64,000 bases of DNA from NCBI GenBank assembly GCA_034638255.1, contig JAWPGT010000056.1:1-64000 (forward strand), read 5' to 3'. Positions 45,801 to 59,383 of this stretch are shown piece by piece. A program made the position numbers and the translations under genes. A model generated the notes under the pieces. That model worked only from the letters and a program-made list of their open reading frames with translations. It was not told the DNA's origin and ran no database searches. This DNA comes from Coprinus comatus. Taxonomy: Eukaryota; Basidiomycota; Agaricomycetes; Agaricales; Agaricaceae. How positions within the stretch are numbered: the stretch's first letter is position 1; each line of letters opens with the position of its first letter.

Positions 45801-46668
45801 CTGACGTGGCAGTATGAAGGAGACAATGGATTTGTAATTGATAAACATCCATAACGGAACGTGAGACTGCGACCTTTCGACCCTTCAACCAATTCAACCT
45901 TCTGTTTACCCTCCCCCCCGAAAAACCTCCTCATCTATAAGCCTAGCTCAATCTTTCTGAGCATTTCAACGCGATGAGCTTCGTCATCAAGGAAGTGGTA
46001 TCAAAGTAGAGCACTAAAAGTAATATGATTAATGAGCAACATCAATAATGTTGCACTCTCAAGGTTCCAAATTCTTGGAGTAGCGCTGCGCAAGCGATAA
46101 AACCAAGTATTACATATGCCGTGTCCATATCAACGTGAATCATAGAATTCGTATATCTCTGTAGGAGGTAAATCGAAGAAAGGTACCGATAGATGGGCGG
46201 GTAAACCGTATTATCTATATCCCTGCCTCACATTGCAAGTCAATACATTCTACACCGACGGCCGTAATCAGATCCGCAATTAATTACTTGTATGTAGGTG
46301 CCATGGAAGCACATACATTATACGTTGGTACAAGTAGTAATAAATAGTTCTAACACACTGTAATGAAGACTGGACACTCCTAGCCGTCATCTTACCAAAC
46401 CAGTTACTTGGGAATGTCTTTTTTTAATCATTAAGACAGCTGATTGATGTTGAAATGTTGATAATCCATAGACGGGGATTGGTGTCGACTGTCAACTCGC
46501 TCAAGTGTTAGAAAGATGTAGTTGTAACTGATGTCAGAGCCTAATAATAAGAATGGGGTTTTCCAATTATAAATTCAGTAGCCCTGAATCCATTGAGGCA
46601 TTGTCATTTCACTACTCTAGAGTCTATAACGAGATCAAGACAACATAATAAGCCTAAAGCCAAATAAC
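45801..46668. other. Intergenic, no supported gene
   Basis: About 870 bp upstream of the 423-aa gene and downstream of GH16. No coding signal. Confidence 0.45.
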
Positions 46669-48238
46669 CTATATCAACATAACCCATATGAACAGGAACC
46701 CTAAAATAAATTGCAACCCAAACGCAAAGCTAAGCCTCGTGGCCGAAACTCCCGAAGTCCCAGTACTCGCAGGCAAATTATTACCTATAGTATTAGTACC
46801 AGACGTCAACGGACCTCCTGGTACTATCGTCGTTGATCCCGTTGGTGAAGAAATTGTACTTGACGAAGCTGGTACGCTAGCTCCTGGAGTAACTGCAGGA
46901 TCGTAGTTGTAGACCCTGATATAAGGAATTTCCCAAAAGGCATTGTCATAATTACTACCATCACCAATGACATTGTCCGCGAACTATTAAAAGAAATGTT
47001 CATAAATTATCTCAGATGATAATAATAATCAATGGTTTAACATACACATGATCTTGTAGGGGTTTGACATGTGCTCGCATATATGCCCGGTACACCCGCC
47101 CTATAGATAATATCAGCGAGAGAATATTGATGGTTCTTACTGTGAACTTACCAGGTACCGCAGAGAGTAATTAAAAGTACCAAGTGTTGAGGCTGGAAGA
47201 AGTTTTGTAGATTGCATTGTGTGTTGGGAAATGCACCTGTAGGTAATCCCCAGGTCGATGTATCGATGGCTGTAGTTGGACTAGCACCCCTAATATTCGC
47301 AGGGACATCAGGTCTCTATAAATATTCACTCAGTTAAATATAAGTGTGCACTATATGCAGTTGAGCCGACTATGACCGAGTACTCACGCTCCAATACCAC
47401 AGGAAAATACCTGCAACATCGATTTGAAGGGCCCAAACACCTCCGCCAGCTGATGAAAATCCAGGGCCCCAACTATTTGCCTTTGTCTCTTGAACAAGAC
47501 AACCACGATTTGTGGAGCAATCACCTTCTACGGTTCTACCTGTCTGTACAGTATTCGAATCGGAAGCGCGAGCTTTAATACAACCTTGGGTAGTGTGGAG
47601 CGCCATTTGGTTATTATTCATTTGGTTGATTCCTTCTATAATGTCGATCTCCCCCCCTATAGGCCAGTCGGTGGGCGATCCAAGTGTCCACAATGATGGC
47701 CAAACCTTACACAAATGAGTGATTGAAACCCTGATACTAATCAGAAGGAACAGACATACTGAACATCCAAAAGGGATGTGTCTAACATCCATCACAATTA
47801 ACGATCCAAAGCCATAAGTGTCTCTCGATGTGATCCGTACCTAACGAAAACTAGTTTTAGTAACTTTCAAAGATGCAATTAGAACGGAAAAGGTAGTCTT
47901 ACAGAGTTTCTGTAAACCAATGGTCCATTTTGGACGTTTGTGACATTGTCAACTTTCAGGACAGCATTTCCAGCATCGTTGACATAGGTGAGTCGATTGT
48001 TCATTGCACTTGTACGGTCAAGGTATGTCACATTCCCTAGAACGTTCAACTATTGTCAGGCTTGATAGGGCTGACATGATTGATTTAATATACCCCAGGT
48101 TGTATTGTCGTAAAATCCGTAATAATCCCAATCATCAAAGAAGCTTGGGCCTTCGTATTGTTTCAGTGGAACATAGACACCCAATGTTACGAGAGGGACG
48201 GTGAGGATGACCCACAACGCTGTGTTTGGCGTTCGCAT
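46669..48238 (-). CDS. GH16 endo-beta-1,3(4)-glucanase, GPI-type
   Basis: Seven exons (48238-48094, 48036-47903, 47840-47760, 47705-47388, 47315-47152, 47100-47046, 46983-46669) join in phase to 403 aa. An N-terminal hydrophobic segment (LWVILTVPLVTLGVYVPL) is the signal. FFDDWDYYGFYDNTTWG and the GNVTYLDRTSAM segment are the N-terminal beta-sandwich. WPSLWTLGSPTDWPIGGEID ends with the start of the catalytic motif E-I-D-I-I-E (nucleophile and acid/base Glu). NQMALHTTQGC follows. After the domain come a Ser/Thr/Gly-rich linker and a hydrophobic C-terminus (FAFGLQFILGFLFIWVMLI), typical of GPI anchoring. The enzyme would cut beta-1,3 or mixed-linked glucan at the cell wall. The frame is intact. 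Confidence 0.9.
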
Positions 48239-50911
48239 GTCGTTTAGGGTGGTGGTGGGAGAGAAGATTGTTGAGGGAAGTTCGACCTTGTAGCGATAAA
48301 CATAGAACGGGATTCCGACGCCGCGCCATCATGCATCATCGATCATCCTCAGAGTTAAATATATGACAAATATGTCCTTGTTGTTGGGTCACGTTTTTTC
48401 GACTTGCTGAGCCCTGCACTACCGCAAAGACTCGGTTTTCCTTCAGTAACGTTGTATTCCAAAGATAAGAGCTCTTAACTGTCAGGCATATTAGGGGGCC
48501 GACTCCCGATGAGATTGCTCACTATCATCAAAAGCATGAGAGCGGGGATGAAAAGGCACAAGCAAAACTCTCTCTCGTTCGCGCCGATTTCCCGCCCTTT
48601 GGTACTAAATCTCTAACCAACCTGACCTCAAGGTTACCGCAATTCCACGTCGATTTCATCCAATTATTTGAGGTTAATGACGAAATGTCGATCCCAATAT
48701 GAATAATTACATCACTCGTCAACCTAGCTCAAAGAACAAAGCAAGAAAACAGTAATAACGTTATTGCATCTTGATTCTTGGCTCCGGTTACAACGAGAAA
48801 AGTCTGAACGCCTGATCTAATCTCATTCACAATCAAATATGTCTCTTTCATTGTCAATGTAGGTATTATCCAGACAACCCTTTAGAACAGCAACCTTGTC
48901 CAATCAAAATCCATTTTCGGTAAGGATTTTTTTTTTTTCATTCCATCTCGCAAATGAAGATTTGGATTGCGGTCAATCGGACATGCCAATTACTTCGGAG
49001 GTTAGGCGACTTGATGAAGTTAATTACTGCACGCCACCTCCGTGTCATAATCCGACGTACAAAAATCAATTTGAGGTCTCCGTGAAGAAAAGAAGTCCTC
49101 GATAAGTCTAGCTTTATCATGTACGATCTACAAACCCTGACTATCGCCACCGCCACCATAATAATGTCGTCCAGGTTGAGCTCCGTGACATGATGTATGT
49201 ATGTTTAATTGAGAAAGACCCTAGATGACAAGCTATTTTCATTTTTCTTCTCGTGGACGAACTTATAGTTTGATAGAAGTAATTCCAATACTTCTTGAAC
49301 ATGTATGATTCAATACGGTCGTCATATAGGATGTTGATGAAGGTGCTCCCGCGGCATACGGGCTTGTGGCGGTCTTGAAGGATAATTATTATTCTTCGGG
49401 TCTTTTTTCAAGTCAGGCTTTCGATCCTTTCAATGGCCCTCCAGCGCAGCCTCATGGCCCGTGGCAACGGACTATCTTGTGATGCTGCAATGTAGATGGG
49501 AAATGAAAGTCCTTAAGTGAGAACTGGAGCCGTTCGACCTGTTGAAGTTAGTGTTGGCACTGGCCGCTATGGACTAAATTTGCTTCGTGTCTTTTCAGTC
49601 TGACCAATAAGCCCATCAAATTCCGGCGTCAGCAGAATAGGCTCGTTCACCTGTTAAATTAGTGTCTCTAACTTGTCCCAGCCAAAGAAAGTACCGATGA
49701 AACTTGATTGACGTCTTTGACAGGCCTCGTGTTTTCTGAATCAGTATCCGTTGAACCTCAAGGCGATACGATTCTCAACGTACAACAGTTCGCGCGAAAC
49801 TTTGACGAATCCTCATTTCCCTTCTGGAAGCTTTGGTTTGGAGAGGCACATGAAGTGCCTAAGTATTTTTATCGTAGTTTGATATTTCGGAATTGTGGTC
49901 AATTATACGTTCCAATTATGCTCGTCCGTTCATATTGACAAGTATTAGTGGAAGTGACGTACACGATGTTGGATGTGTGTACAAGTGAGCCCATGTTCGT
50001 ATAATGAATTGGAGCGCCGCGATCCCTGGAATCCAAAGCAAGAAGAGGAAGAGGAAGGTGCAGTGCAGTGCAGTGAGAACGGGGACCAGGCGAATCCTTG
50101 CCAGTGGTCACCCAAGAAGGCGGTACAGAATCGAGGATGTGACAGTGGTGTCAAACATCTTTGGGGTAAAATACGTGTCATATGAAATGGGGAGATATTT
50201 CGTTACGAACCCACAGGTTTGGAGATGATAGACAGAACAGAAGACGTGATGATGACATGGACGGAAATGACGAGGCAGGATGAGAGAGAGCTTGTTCCTG
50301 GGGTAGTAGAAGGAATAGTTGCCTATCACGCAATGGTAAGTTACTGGTCACAATATATCCAAGCGACTGGATAAGGTTAGGCTCTTGCTTCAGCAGCAAA
50401 AGGCTAGATGTATAGCAATCTGCGTGGCGCTGTTTGGACAGGAGTTTGTGTATTTCTGTTCGCACATATTAACCGATGCTCTGGCATGGCTCAAGCGTGG
50501 TATCGGGTAGATGTGGATATGGCTGGAGGGCATCTCGGAAGAGGCAGCGAGCGAGGAGCGGAAGACAATGCCGGTCAGATTGTGGCGAGCACGTGACTGC
50601 CTGATAAGGACATTGACAGGCTGATTGGGGACATGACGTAAATGGGATTCGGGGTGTTGTGGTGGTTTGACGCGTCAAGTGCATTCAGATTACATCCAAC
50701 ACCTGCCGATGCTAGTGAGCCATGGATTTGACAGTCTGCGACAAACACAGTCTGAAGATTTGTCAGCCCACTCGCCGGAACACATATTTAATCAACGTCT
50801 CTCCACCCTCCATTTCCCACAGATTCTTTCCTCCTTCCTCCATCTCCTCTTCCGCCCGCGTAACCTCGACCAACGCCGGCCCTTCCGCCCTCCAAATCTA
50901 TAGCCCACCCC
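48239..50911. other. Region with unassigned candidate exons on the plus strand
   Basis: About 2.7 kb between GH16 and P450. No complete gene could be built, but several plus-strand segments look protein-coding. About 49330-49480 has APAAYGLVAVLKDNYYSSGL and FDPFNGPPAQPHGPWQRTI. About 49720-49900 has NVQQFARNFDESSFPFWKLW. About 50060-50230 has RRYRIEDVTVVSNIFGVKYV. About 50227-50336 has ERELVPGVVEGIVAYHAM before a GTAAGT donor. These may be exons of one hypothetical gene. No family was recognised. Confidence 0.3.
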
Positions 50912-52872
50912 ATGGTCTTGCTCGCACTGCCCCCCCACAACTTATTCCTTGGCCTCGCCTCGGCCCTCCTCATTTACCTTCTTATACGCTCCATCTACAA
51001 TGTCTTCTTGTCGCCCCTCGCCTCAATCCCAGGCCCATGGTATGCTGCTGCCTCGGACTTCTGGCTCAGCATACATGTTGCTCGCCTCCGCCAGTGCCAG
51101 ACCGTTCAGGAGCTGTTCGAACTATATGGTCCCGTTGTGCGTGTGGGTCCTAACAAGATTGCCTTCCGTGATATCTCCACCATGCGTACCGTCTATTCTG
51201 TCCAAAAATTCGACAAAAGCTCCTACTATAAGAGTCTCCTCACGTATGTTACCCCCTCGTACCATATTGAAGGCCAGGTGACTCAAATTGACTTTCTAGC
51301 AACGACAATGACCACGCGTAGGTGCACAAGTGCATATATGCGCATTTTTCTGGACTCATCTCTCTTTAGTATGACAACCTTGGACCATGCCCAGCATATG
51401 ATACGTCGGCGAGGATATGCGCCCCACTATTTCCCTTCCAATATAACCAAATTTCAACCGGACATGCATGAATCTATGTGCGAAGTCCTTAATGTAAGTC
51501 GTGGTGCAGAGCTTGGGGTGGCCGACTATTAATATTCATAATCAGATTTTAGATAGTGTTGGTGGTAAAGCTTCAACAGAGTGTTTGACCCTGTTCAGAC
51601 ACCTTATGGTGGACGTTGTGGTATCCTCTTCTTATGGTTATCGCCTCGGAGCAGTTAACAAGTGGGCCATGGATGTTGAAGACCCTCTATCCACGGCGAT
51701 TAACGATTTCCCGAAGCGGGGTATCCTGGTATAACATCCTTTGCCCGTCGTGTCGTAATGTTGCTGAGCTGCCAACAGCGTAGTATTGTCCCTTCTTGGG
51801 CATGGAAACTAGTCTGCCGCTTCCCAAATGCTCGGTGGAGACGAATGTGTAATTCTGATAAGATTATGGCAGAGGTTCGTAGCGTGTTATTTGGCGGATT
51901 ATTTGTCTTAACTTTTTCCCACTTAGTTTGTTAGTGCTCGGGTATATGAAATGAGGGCACAAATGAATGCAGGAAAGATCGGTGAATCAGAGAAGATGCC
52001 AATGCTACAGCGTCTTCTGCAGTATCGCTATTCCGTCGGTGAAGCCATGCCTGATCATGATGTCATTTCGGAATGCATGGGACATCTGTAAATCAGTCTA
52101 CTTATATTAAATCCAAACCCCTCTCACACCAATTTTGCAGGATTGCTGGCTCCGATACCAGCTCCACTTCGTTGTCCTATTTCTTCTGGGAACTTAGTCG
52201 TCGGCCAGATATCCTCAAGAAGCTGCAAAATGAGATCGACGAGGTCATGCCCGACTCTCGAGCGATTCCAGATATCTCTGTGCTACAGGAATTGCCATAT
52301 CTAAATGCATTCATCAAAGAAGGTATGGTAATGATTCACTCGTTGACTATTGTGGAAGACTAATCGACGTTGCTAGGTCTACGGATGTACTCTGCCGTCC
52401 CAAGTCTTCTCGAACGCGTTGTTCCGAACTGCGCAGTAAAAAATGCTACTGATGAATCCTTCGACCTCATGGGCTATGCGCTTCCTCCAGGTACTACTAT
52501 CTCAACTCAGGCGTGGTCTATGCATCGTGACCCAGCTGTTTTCACCGCTCCCGAAACCTTTACCCCGGAACGATGGCTTGATAGCTCACCTGTAGAGCTC
52601 GTCAACATGACTCAACATATGATCCCTTTCGGCACCGGAACCAGGGTCTGTGGTGGCCAAAATCTGGCTCAGGTAATGCTTCGTATCGTTATTGCGGCCA
52701 TTGTCAAGAACCATAATGTTACCGCTCCTCCCGAGACCAATGAACAAAGTATGGAAATCAAGGATAGCTTTGTGAGTTTTTTCAATACAGGCAAATATGT
52801 GTTCTAATTAAGATACAGGTAATATTCCCGGCGGCAATGGAATGCAAACTCAACTTTATCCCACGTCAATGA
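50912..52872 (+). CDS. Cytochrome P450 monooxygenase
   Basis: Nine exons (50912-51243, 51300-51317, 51370-51493, 51546-51728, 51779-51874, 51927-52087, 52141-52322, 52377-52771, 52819-52872) join without conflict to 514 aa. Exon 2 is only 18 nt. The N-terminus has a membrane anchor (FLGLASALLIYLLIRSIYNV) then PLASIPGPW. The I-helix reads AGSDTSSTS, the ExxR motif is EGLR (an intron lies within its Glu-Gly junction), and PERW precedes the heme loop PFGTGTRVCGGQNLA with the Cys ligand. The anchor suggests the ER membrane. The texture resembles fungal CYP53/benzoate-hydroxylase-like or other multi-family P450s, but substrate and CYP family are not assigned. Confidence 0.93.
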
Positions 52873-55800
52873 ACCCGACATCTACCTTTGCACCAGCCCA
52901 CATGCACACCTTTATTGCGATGCCCCATCTCATCATGTACACCTACTAACGCTTCTCTTGAGTGTTACGTTGTTCACCAGGATTTCATTCATTTTCGCCC
53001 CCCTTCCTCGTCCTCGTGGCTGACCATCCTGTTGCGAAGATCTTAAAAACTTTTTGTCTATTCACATATACCCTTACTGTAGACCCACTTATTATTTACT
53101 GTATTCCCATTCGAGGCTTCGAATTAATGGGAGGATTCTGGATTAGATCGTGCACACCATACAATCAATACGCATCTGCCAAAAGGAGATTTAGAACATA
53201 CAAAACATTGTAATTTAATATATGTATATGTACAAGAGAAGTGCACTGAGAGTCAAATATAAAATTATTAGAACCAAGTAGATCCTAATCAATGATATCA
53301 CAAAGTAAATGCGAGAATAGATCCTTTAATACATGAGGCTATTGTCGGCAGCGGGCTGCGGAAGGGCCAAGGCAGCGAGCAGGGGCGGGATTAGTTGACC
53401 GTGATCGAATGGAGAGGTCTTGCCTCGTTGCTGTCGATGTGGTTTTTGGTTGAGTAAAACGCGGGTCTCCAGCCGCAAAGAAGTTAAGTTGTATAAGGAT
53501 GTCTTGTACAAGTAAATATGTTAAAGAGGTTCAACGATGAATTCAGGACCATTTTCATGGCATGCCTCCTGAGGAAACAGAATTATAATTCGGAGTTAGA
53601 AGGGACAGGAGATATGTAAATAATGAATTTGATGGCTCTGGTGAGCGTGCGGATACGCTGCGGGTTCTTCGGAAATGAGACGGCCATTGGTCCTACTTGA
53701 AAAGAGTTATTATCACATAGTACACACAGGTACATACCCAATTTTGTTGAATTTAGGACTAGTGCTAAATGGTTAAGTAGCGGAATGGTCGGGGACGGAT
53801 TGACCGACCAGAGTTTGATAAGGTGTAACGTTAACTTTTGGTGTTGGTGTTTTTTTTTTTTTTTGTGTGGGTTGTTGATAGATGTTTGGAAAGAAAAAAC
53901 ATTGAAGCAGGTGTTGAGTGAGACTATTTATGTGTATGATGTATGATGCACAAGTGATGGAGCTTTTTTGGTTTGGGAGAAGAAAGAAGTTGCGGTGCCA
54001 AGGGAAAAGAACTTGAAGAAGGGGAAGTTGAAGCAGAGGAGGGAAGGAAGGAAGAAGGAAGTAAGGAAGGACCTTGGATGTTGAACGTTTGAACGTTGAG
54101 TACTACTTCTGAGTACTGAGTATTGATATCATTAATCATTATTACCCACTAACTTACTATGCTCGACCTTTGACTCGTGGACACTGTGATAATCTATGAT
54201 GCCCATTGTAATGGATTGGCAAAGGGTTGGCAGCGAGGATATTAATGCTGGCAGGTTGATAGCTGATAGTAGTGCTCAAGAGGGTATTGGTAATGTGTTA
54301 GTACTAAGCGATTTAGACTTGAGAAGAGAGGAAGGAAGACGGAGAGTGAGAGGGAAGATTAGGAGGCATTATAAATTATGTATTATCATGTAGATAGGTA
54401 ATCCATCGGATGCTTGTACTGTGTGATAAGTACTACTGCATTTACCACGTCTGCGTATATGAATTGTTGATCAATATTAATAGTGATGGTGGTATTGTTA
54501 GTTAGTAGGATCATTGATATGGGCTGATTTCTGATTTCTTGAATTGTATTTTTTTGAAAAGGGTTTTTGTATTGAATTTTTTTAAGCCCCCGAGAGCAGT
54601 AATGCACTAAAGCCATTATGTGGTATTAGGTAGCTAATGTACTAGTGGTCATTTAAATATTTTGTAGCGAAAAGGGTGAAGCGGAGTTTTATAAAAATAC
54701 AGCAATAAGCACAGTTATTTTAATGGATTATTGACATGAACGGAAAGGGTGCGAAGAGAGCCGAAAAGAAAAGAAATACAAGACATATATTCAATATTCA
54801 ATCCGGGCGATAGATTGATTATATTCTAAAAGGAGATGGTCAGAGAATGAATTGATGAATTGAGACCGGGAGAATTCACCTGAATGTCCGTACCGAATGC
54901 TTGCGACGCCGCCGGGTAGTCTGTCAAGAGAGTATGCCCATTGAGTAGTTATGACCCTCGAGAAATTCTAGGGGGAAGGCTATAAGTATAAGAACACTAA
55001 GTAGGTACAAGTATGAAATATTCAAGTAATAATCGGCAAAAATAATAGAGCTTACATTTGCAGTTACCCTAAGTGCCTGCGACAATAGTAGTCACTTGTC
55101 GAGCTGTGTTCAAGAACATTGGTATGGGTAAAGATTCTGTGATTATAGCTTTGAAGAGATGAAGAGTTAAACGAATTTAGTCGCAGACATACCTTCTTGA
55201 AGACATTATGAAGCAGAGCACTATAGTCTGCTACTAGAGAGAGCACTGTATGGACGTCCGGAACAACGAGAACCCGACGCCGCAGTGCCGATGGTATCGT
55301 CATAGGCACGGTCCGGGTAGCAGGTACTAATATGGATGACTCTGACGTTGTCCCTACTATCTTTATTGAAGAAAGCTAGAGTTTAAACTTCCGTTAAACT
55401 TCCGCGTGACCAGAGGATAGCATTACCGCTATTTATTAGCTTGATTAGTACTGAATTTGGACTCAAAGTCAGTAACAACAGAGACCATGATAAAGGGAGG
55501 AAGACAAAAGGCAATGATACTATAATACGAATCAGGCACAAGTCGACGCAGAGTGAACATAAGAGATGGAGACTCGAAAGAATAGCATGCCATACTGAGG
55601 CGCCAGTGGATGATGATATTTACCTTCCCCAAGCTTAAAGACCTATAGAGATAGAGATAGATCTAGGTGAGCCATGTATGTTGTCAGACTCCTTCCTGGT
55701 AGTAGGTTCTATACCAATTTCACGATCTATGTCCTTAGGGTAAGATTGTAAAGGAAGTGGAGATGACTCTCGTTCCTGGTGAGCACCTGGGGAAACCCCA

Positions 55801-56314
55801 GTAGCCACTAGGGTTTCACTTTGTGTCTCCCCAGAAGGGCTCACGAATTATATTTCAGTGGACATGCTATAGTCTCGAGTTTCCATCTCTTATGTTCTAC
55901 CGTTAATTTGTGCTGTTTAGTACCATTGCCATTTTTCTGTCCCTCTTTCTTCTTCTGCGATCTCTCCAGTTAGCTGTATTTCACCTTTCTATCTCTAAAA
56001 CATTACGGGTCATTGTCCAATTTTTGAAATAGAGGTTCTTCGTTGTAACTTGAAACCCTGAAGTTTAGGGTTGCCATGAAAGCGACGCACTGCAAACTGA
56101 CAAGATGAAGAGATGTACTAGCACTACAAGGTCATGCAAAAAATGTTGATTATTTCTGGACCAGTTGAATTCAAGATAATGAGTGCACAAAAGAAAGTGC
56201 CGAATGGCTATTTAAAGCCTTCGCTGGATAATATGGTAGAATGCTAATAACACATGAATTTTGTTTTACTCCTACAACTAATCAAATACAACAAAAAACT
56301 TCTCTTTTAATTTG
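52873..56314. other. Intergenic, no supported gene; possible element relic
   Basis: About 3.4 kb with low coding signal. A T17-like run lies near 53848. Two small minus-strand frames are noted only for record: 55064-55309 (RRRVLVVPDVHTVLSLVADY) and 55635-55844 (TLVATGVSPGAHQERESSPL), the latter with gag-like texture. Neither has support beyond being open. Confidence 0.4.
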
Positions 56315-58783
56315 TTACGCTAAATGCGCCTGCTTTGTATTGTTACCTTCTACACTGCAGCCATCACCGTATCCATCCTCTTTGTTCTCATCAGTATTTT
56401 CTAACGAATCCGAAAGTCGGCACTTGAGTATAGGCTGTACTTCGTCAGGTACCAATGTACGAAGTTTGAGGTGACAAAGATTGAGAGACAGAATATTCTT
56501 CAGCCCTAGTAGTACATATGCATGAGGGTACGCATAGGCAGTAAAAGCTTCACGCTCTATGTTTATGTATAGTCCCAAAAGAGCGATACGGAGGTGGTCC
56601 AGTACGTTGATGACCTTTTGTATGTCACCCCTTGGTTGAGGAAAATCAACCAGATTGATTTCTGGGTAAAAGTAACCTTCAAAAATGTACTTTCGTACAG
56701 AACTGTTTGGGTGGGGTCCTTGAACAAAGAGAACATAGTATAATCTGTGTGGAAACTCTTTTCCAGGAGCGGATACACGACCAATGATGATCCAAACAAG
56801 AATCCACCAAATGGACTCTAGGTCGTGTAGGAAATTATGAATAAGTGGTTTTTTCTGGAGTTCAATTTTAATCAGACAAGACGTGGATATGGATATGGTT
56901 CAGTTACGCACAGGTGGATATTGGATAGGTTCAAAAAGATTATTTATTACGGGGTACTTTGTATTGTCTTCGATTACCATATCTAAGTGCATTTCAATAG
57001 CCATAAATGGGGGATTTCCCTAAACGTTAAACCTGAAGCTTGAGAAGATACAGCAAAGGTAAGGAACGTGTACGCACAATCTTGTAATCGCTTTGAAGGG
57101 TATTATCTTCAAACTTCTTCGCATTCTCCAAGTCGCTAAGGATTCCAAGAGGTTTGTCCCCGCTTACTTTTGCATCTGGCCTCAACAAAATATTTCCAGT
57201 GCAGACGTCACAATGAAGCCAACCACCGAGATACATAAAAGTCAATGCTAGACAAAAGTGTAGTCAGAATTCATCACCAAGTGAGCTACAGATAGAATAT
57301 TCATACCCAATGTCGTGTCCTGGGCAGCTTGAAAAGATGAGACCCAGTTGGGAGCTGAATGGAGCGCTGTAAGAACATCCTTATAGATTATACGGTGTTG
57401 GAGTTTAGGTTTAAACTCTTGTTCCGCTACTTTGGTAGCCTCCAAGTGCAAAAGTTGATTCACACAATCAATAGACCAGGAACCTTCACAACGACTCTTT
57501 AACCATTCACTCTTCTTCTTATCATTGTACAAGATATCCATAAAATAATCCTTGTATGTTCCATGTTCCAGATGACCCAAAATAGTCGACCAGATCTCGG
57601 GATCAATGCCATTGAACTTTTTAGCAATTATTTCAGGTACCAACCCCGAGGAGGATTTTTCAGTCTTGTACTTCTTCCAGAATCCATCGATATCACGAAA
57701 GATGTTGGATTGTATCTCCTGTTCGCTCAGTGAACCATCGTCTAACCAAACATCTTTCAAAACATTGTAAGTCGAAGGTGTGTATTTTGCTGTACGATCC
57801 TGGGGATTGTTGACTTCCTCTACTTTCCAAACTCGGGTCCCACGTCCATCAAATTCATAGGATCCCCTCTCGTAGATGATGCCTCGTGTGGCAAAATAAT
57901 GTGTTTCTCGAGGTGTGGACCCAACTTCGTAGACGTAACTCCTTTGGGTCCCAAAACCGATGAATAGATGGATCATATCCCAATTCTGTTCGAGAAGCAA
58001 ACAGAAATGATAGAAATATTTTCACGAAAAGTTTAGGTTCCTGGGAGTTGAGAATAAGAAAGATATAAAGGCAAAACTACAACAATGACACTTACCCGAT
58101 AAAAATCAAATGAAGTGCACATTGCAGAGTGTGATCTAGAAAAATACCAAACCCTGATATTACTATCTTCAATAGTAATCTGGTGCAATGAGTCAATGAG
58201 AATCCAAAAGTTGTGTGAAGATGTGAAAGCGTACACCATACATGAAATGCCTACATGGATCGTTTGCCATAATTAACGAAACAGCATCCATCAAATGGTT
58301 ATAGTTCTGTCACACAATGTGAGGCAAGCCGCAAAGCCAGGTAGTAATAAAAAGCGCATATACCTCTACAATATCTTCATCCGTATTTTTAACCTTGTAT
58401 TCCACAACAACAGCTAAAGTCGACATCAATACTCTTTGTAGCAGTGGCTCTTCGGATAGTTGGAAGCAGGCGTCAATTTTAGATTGAAATTCTAAACGGC
58501 TTTCGTTTTCTAGGAAATCCTGGTAATTTATACCAGATGTTCTCCCAGTGACATTTGTTGTCTTCAGCAGCTCGGCAATCCGAGAAAATTGCCCAAAACG
58601 TTTATCATCATCACCAAATGATAACCTTCCATCTGTCTCATACTCCTGGATCTTGGCCAGTCCTCCTTGTATGTCATACTCAGTTGGCTGCCAAGGGAGG
58701 TAATGATCCATGAAATTGATAAACGGGACATCAAAGAGTTCGAACCTGACGGGTTCGGATGTCCTGCTCATGTCATACGGCAT
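56315..58783 (-). CDS. FunK1-type protein kinase, near full length
   Basis: Minus-strand exons run from MPYDMSRTSEPVRFELFDV through NHLMDAVSLIMANDPCRHFM, ITIEDSNIRVWYFSRSHSAM, YVYEVGSTPRETHYFATRG, GRGTRVWKVEEV, LKDVWLDDGSLSEQEIQSNI, then ALTFMYLGGWLHCDVCTGNI, LGILSDLENAKKF, GNPPFMAIEMHLDM, HNFLHDLESIWWILVWIIIG, to the end at 56315. This is the FunK1 order. The catalytic loop is H-C-D-V-x-T-G-N and the metal-binding motif reads SDLE. A one-base excess in a T-run near 57965 separates ELGYDPSIHRF from the next segment, so the frame may be broken there or the read is wrong. Substrate and role are unknown. The gene diverges from a FunK1 remnant starting at 59384. Confidence 0.75.
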
Positions 58784-59383
58784 TGTTTTTAACTGAGGAG
58801 AGAGGTCCTAGAAATGCATTTAGCTGAGTACTCGTATAGATAGTACTTGCCATGCTCACTATAAATCTCATTGAGGGTAGAAAGATTGTGTAAGGTTGCG
58901 ATCTGGTTTTAAAGCTTGACTGTGGGGTGGCGAGAGTGATCACCAGCGTGATGTCATTTGTTGTTAAATTTAGTGCCAAAACCCCAAACCAGACACCAAC
59001 TAGAGGCTGCCTTCGGTAGCTGGGGGCCGGAGTCAGATGAGGTGTAACTTTTGGTGTTGGTGTTTGTTTTTGTGTGGGTTGATGATAGATACTTGGGATA
59101 TAATGAATGAAAAAAAAAATGAATACACCATTGATGATGTTGATGACGCGTGAGACGAAAATGGTCAAGTCAATGGTCATTGGACTTTCGTCGAAGTCAA
59201 TTGACTGGTCACTTGACCATTACTTGCTCATCACTGGGAACATTAACCTGGATGTCACCTTGATGTCACCTCACAAAAGAAAAAACACGGAAGAAAGTAG
59301 TAGTATAAAAATGAAGAAAGTACGAACAGGCTTTCTCAGCTCCCATCAGGTGATCACTCGTTCAATGCTGCTAAAGTCAAGCG
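58784..59383. other. Intergenic between divergent FunK1 genes
   Basis: About 600 bp. Near 59262-59410 a plus-strand frame (SPHKRKNTEESSSIKMKKVR) may be the first exon of the downstream FunK1 remnant, since its end meets a CCACAG acceptor-like site shared with the copy near 31980. Confidence 0.45.

Noticed and set aside
50722..51153. Plus-strand frame overlapping the P450 start
   Set aside because: Different frame from the P450, no motif, Pro/Ser/Cys-rich shadow.
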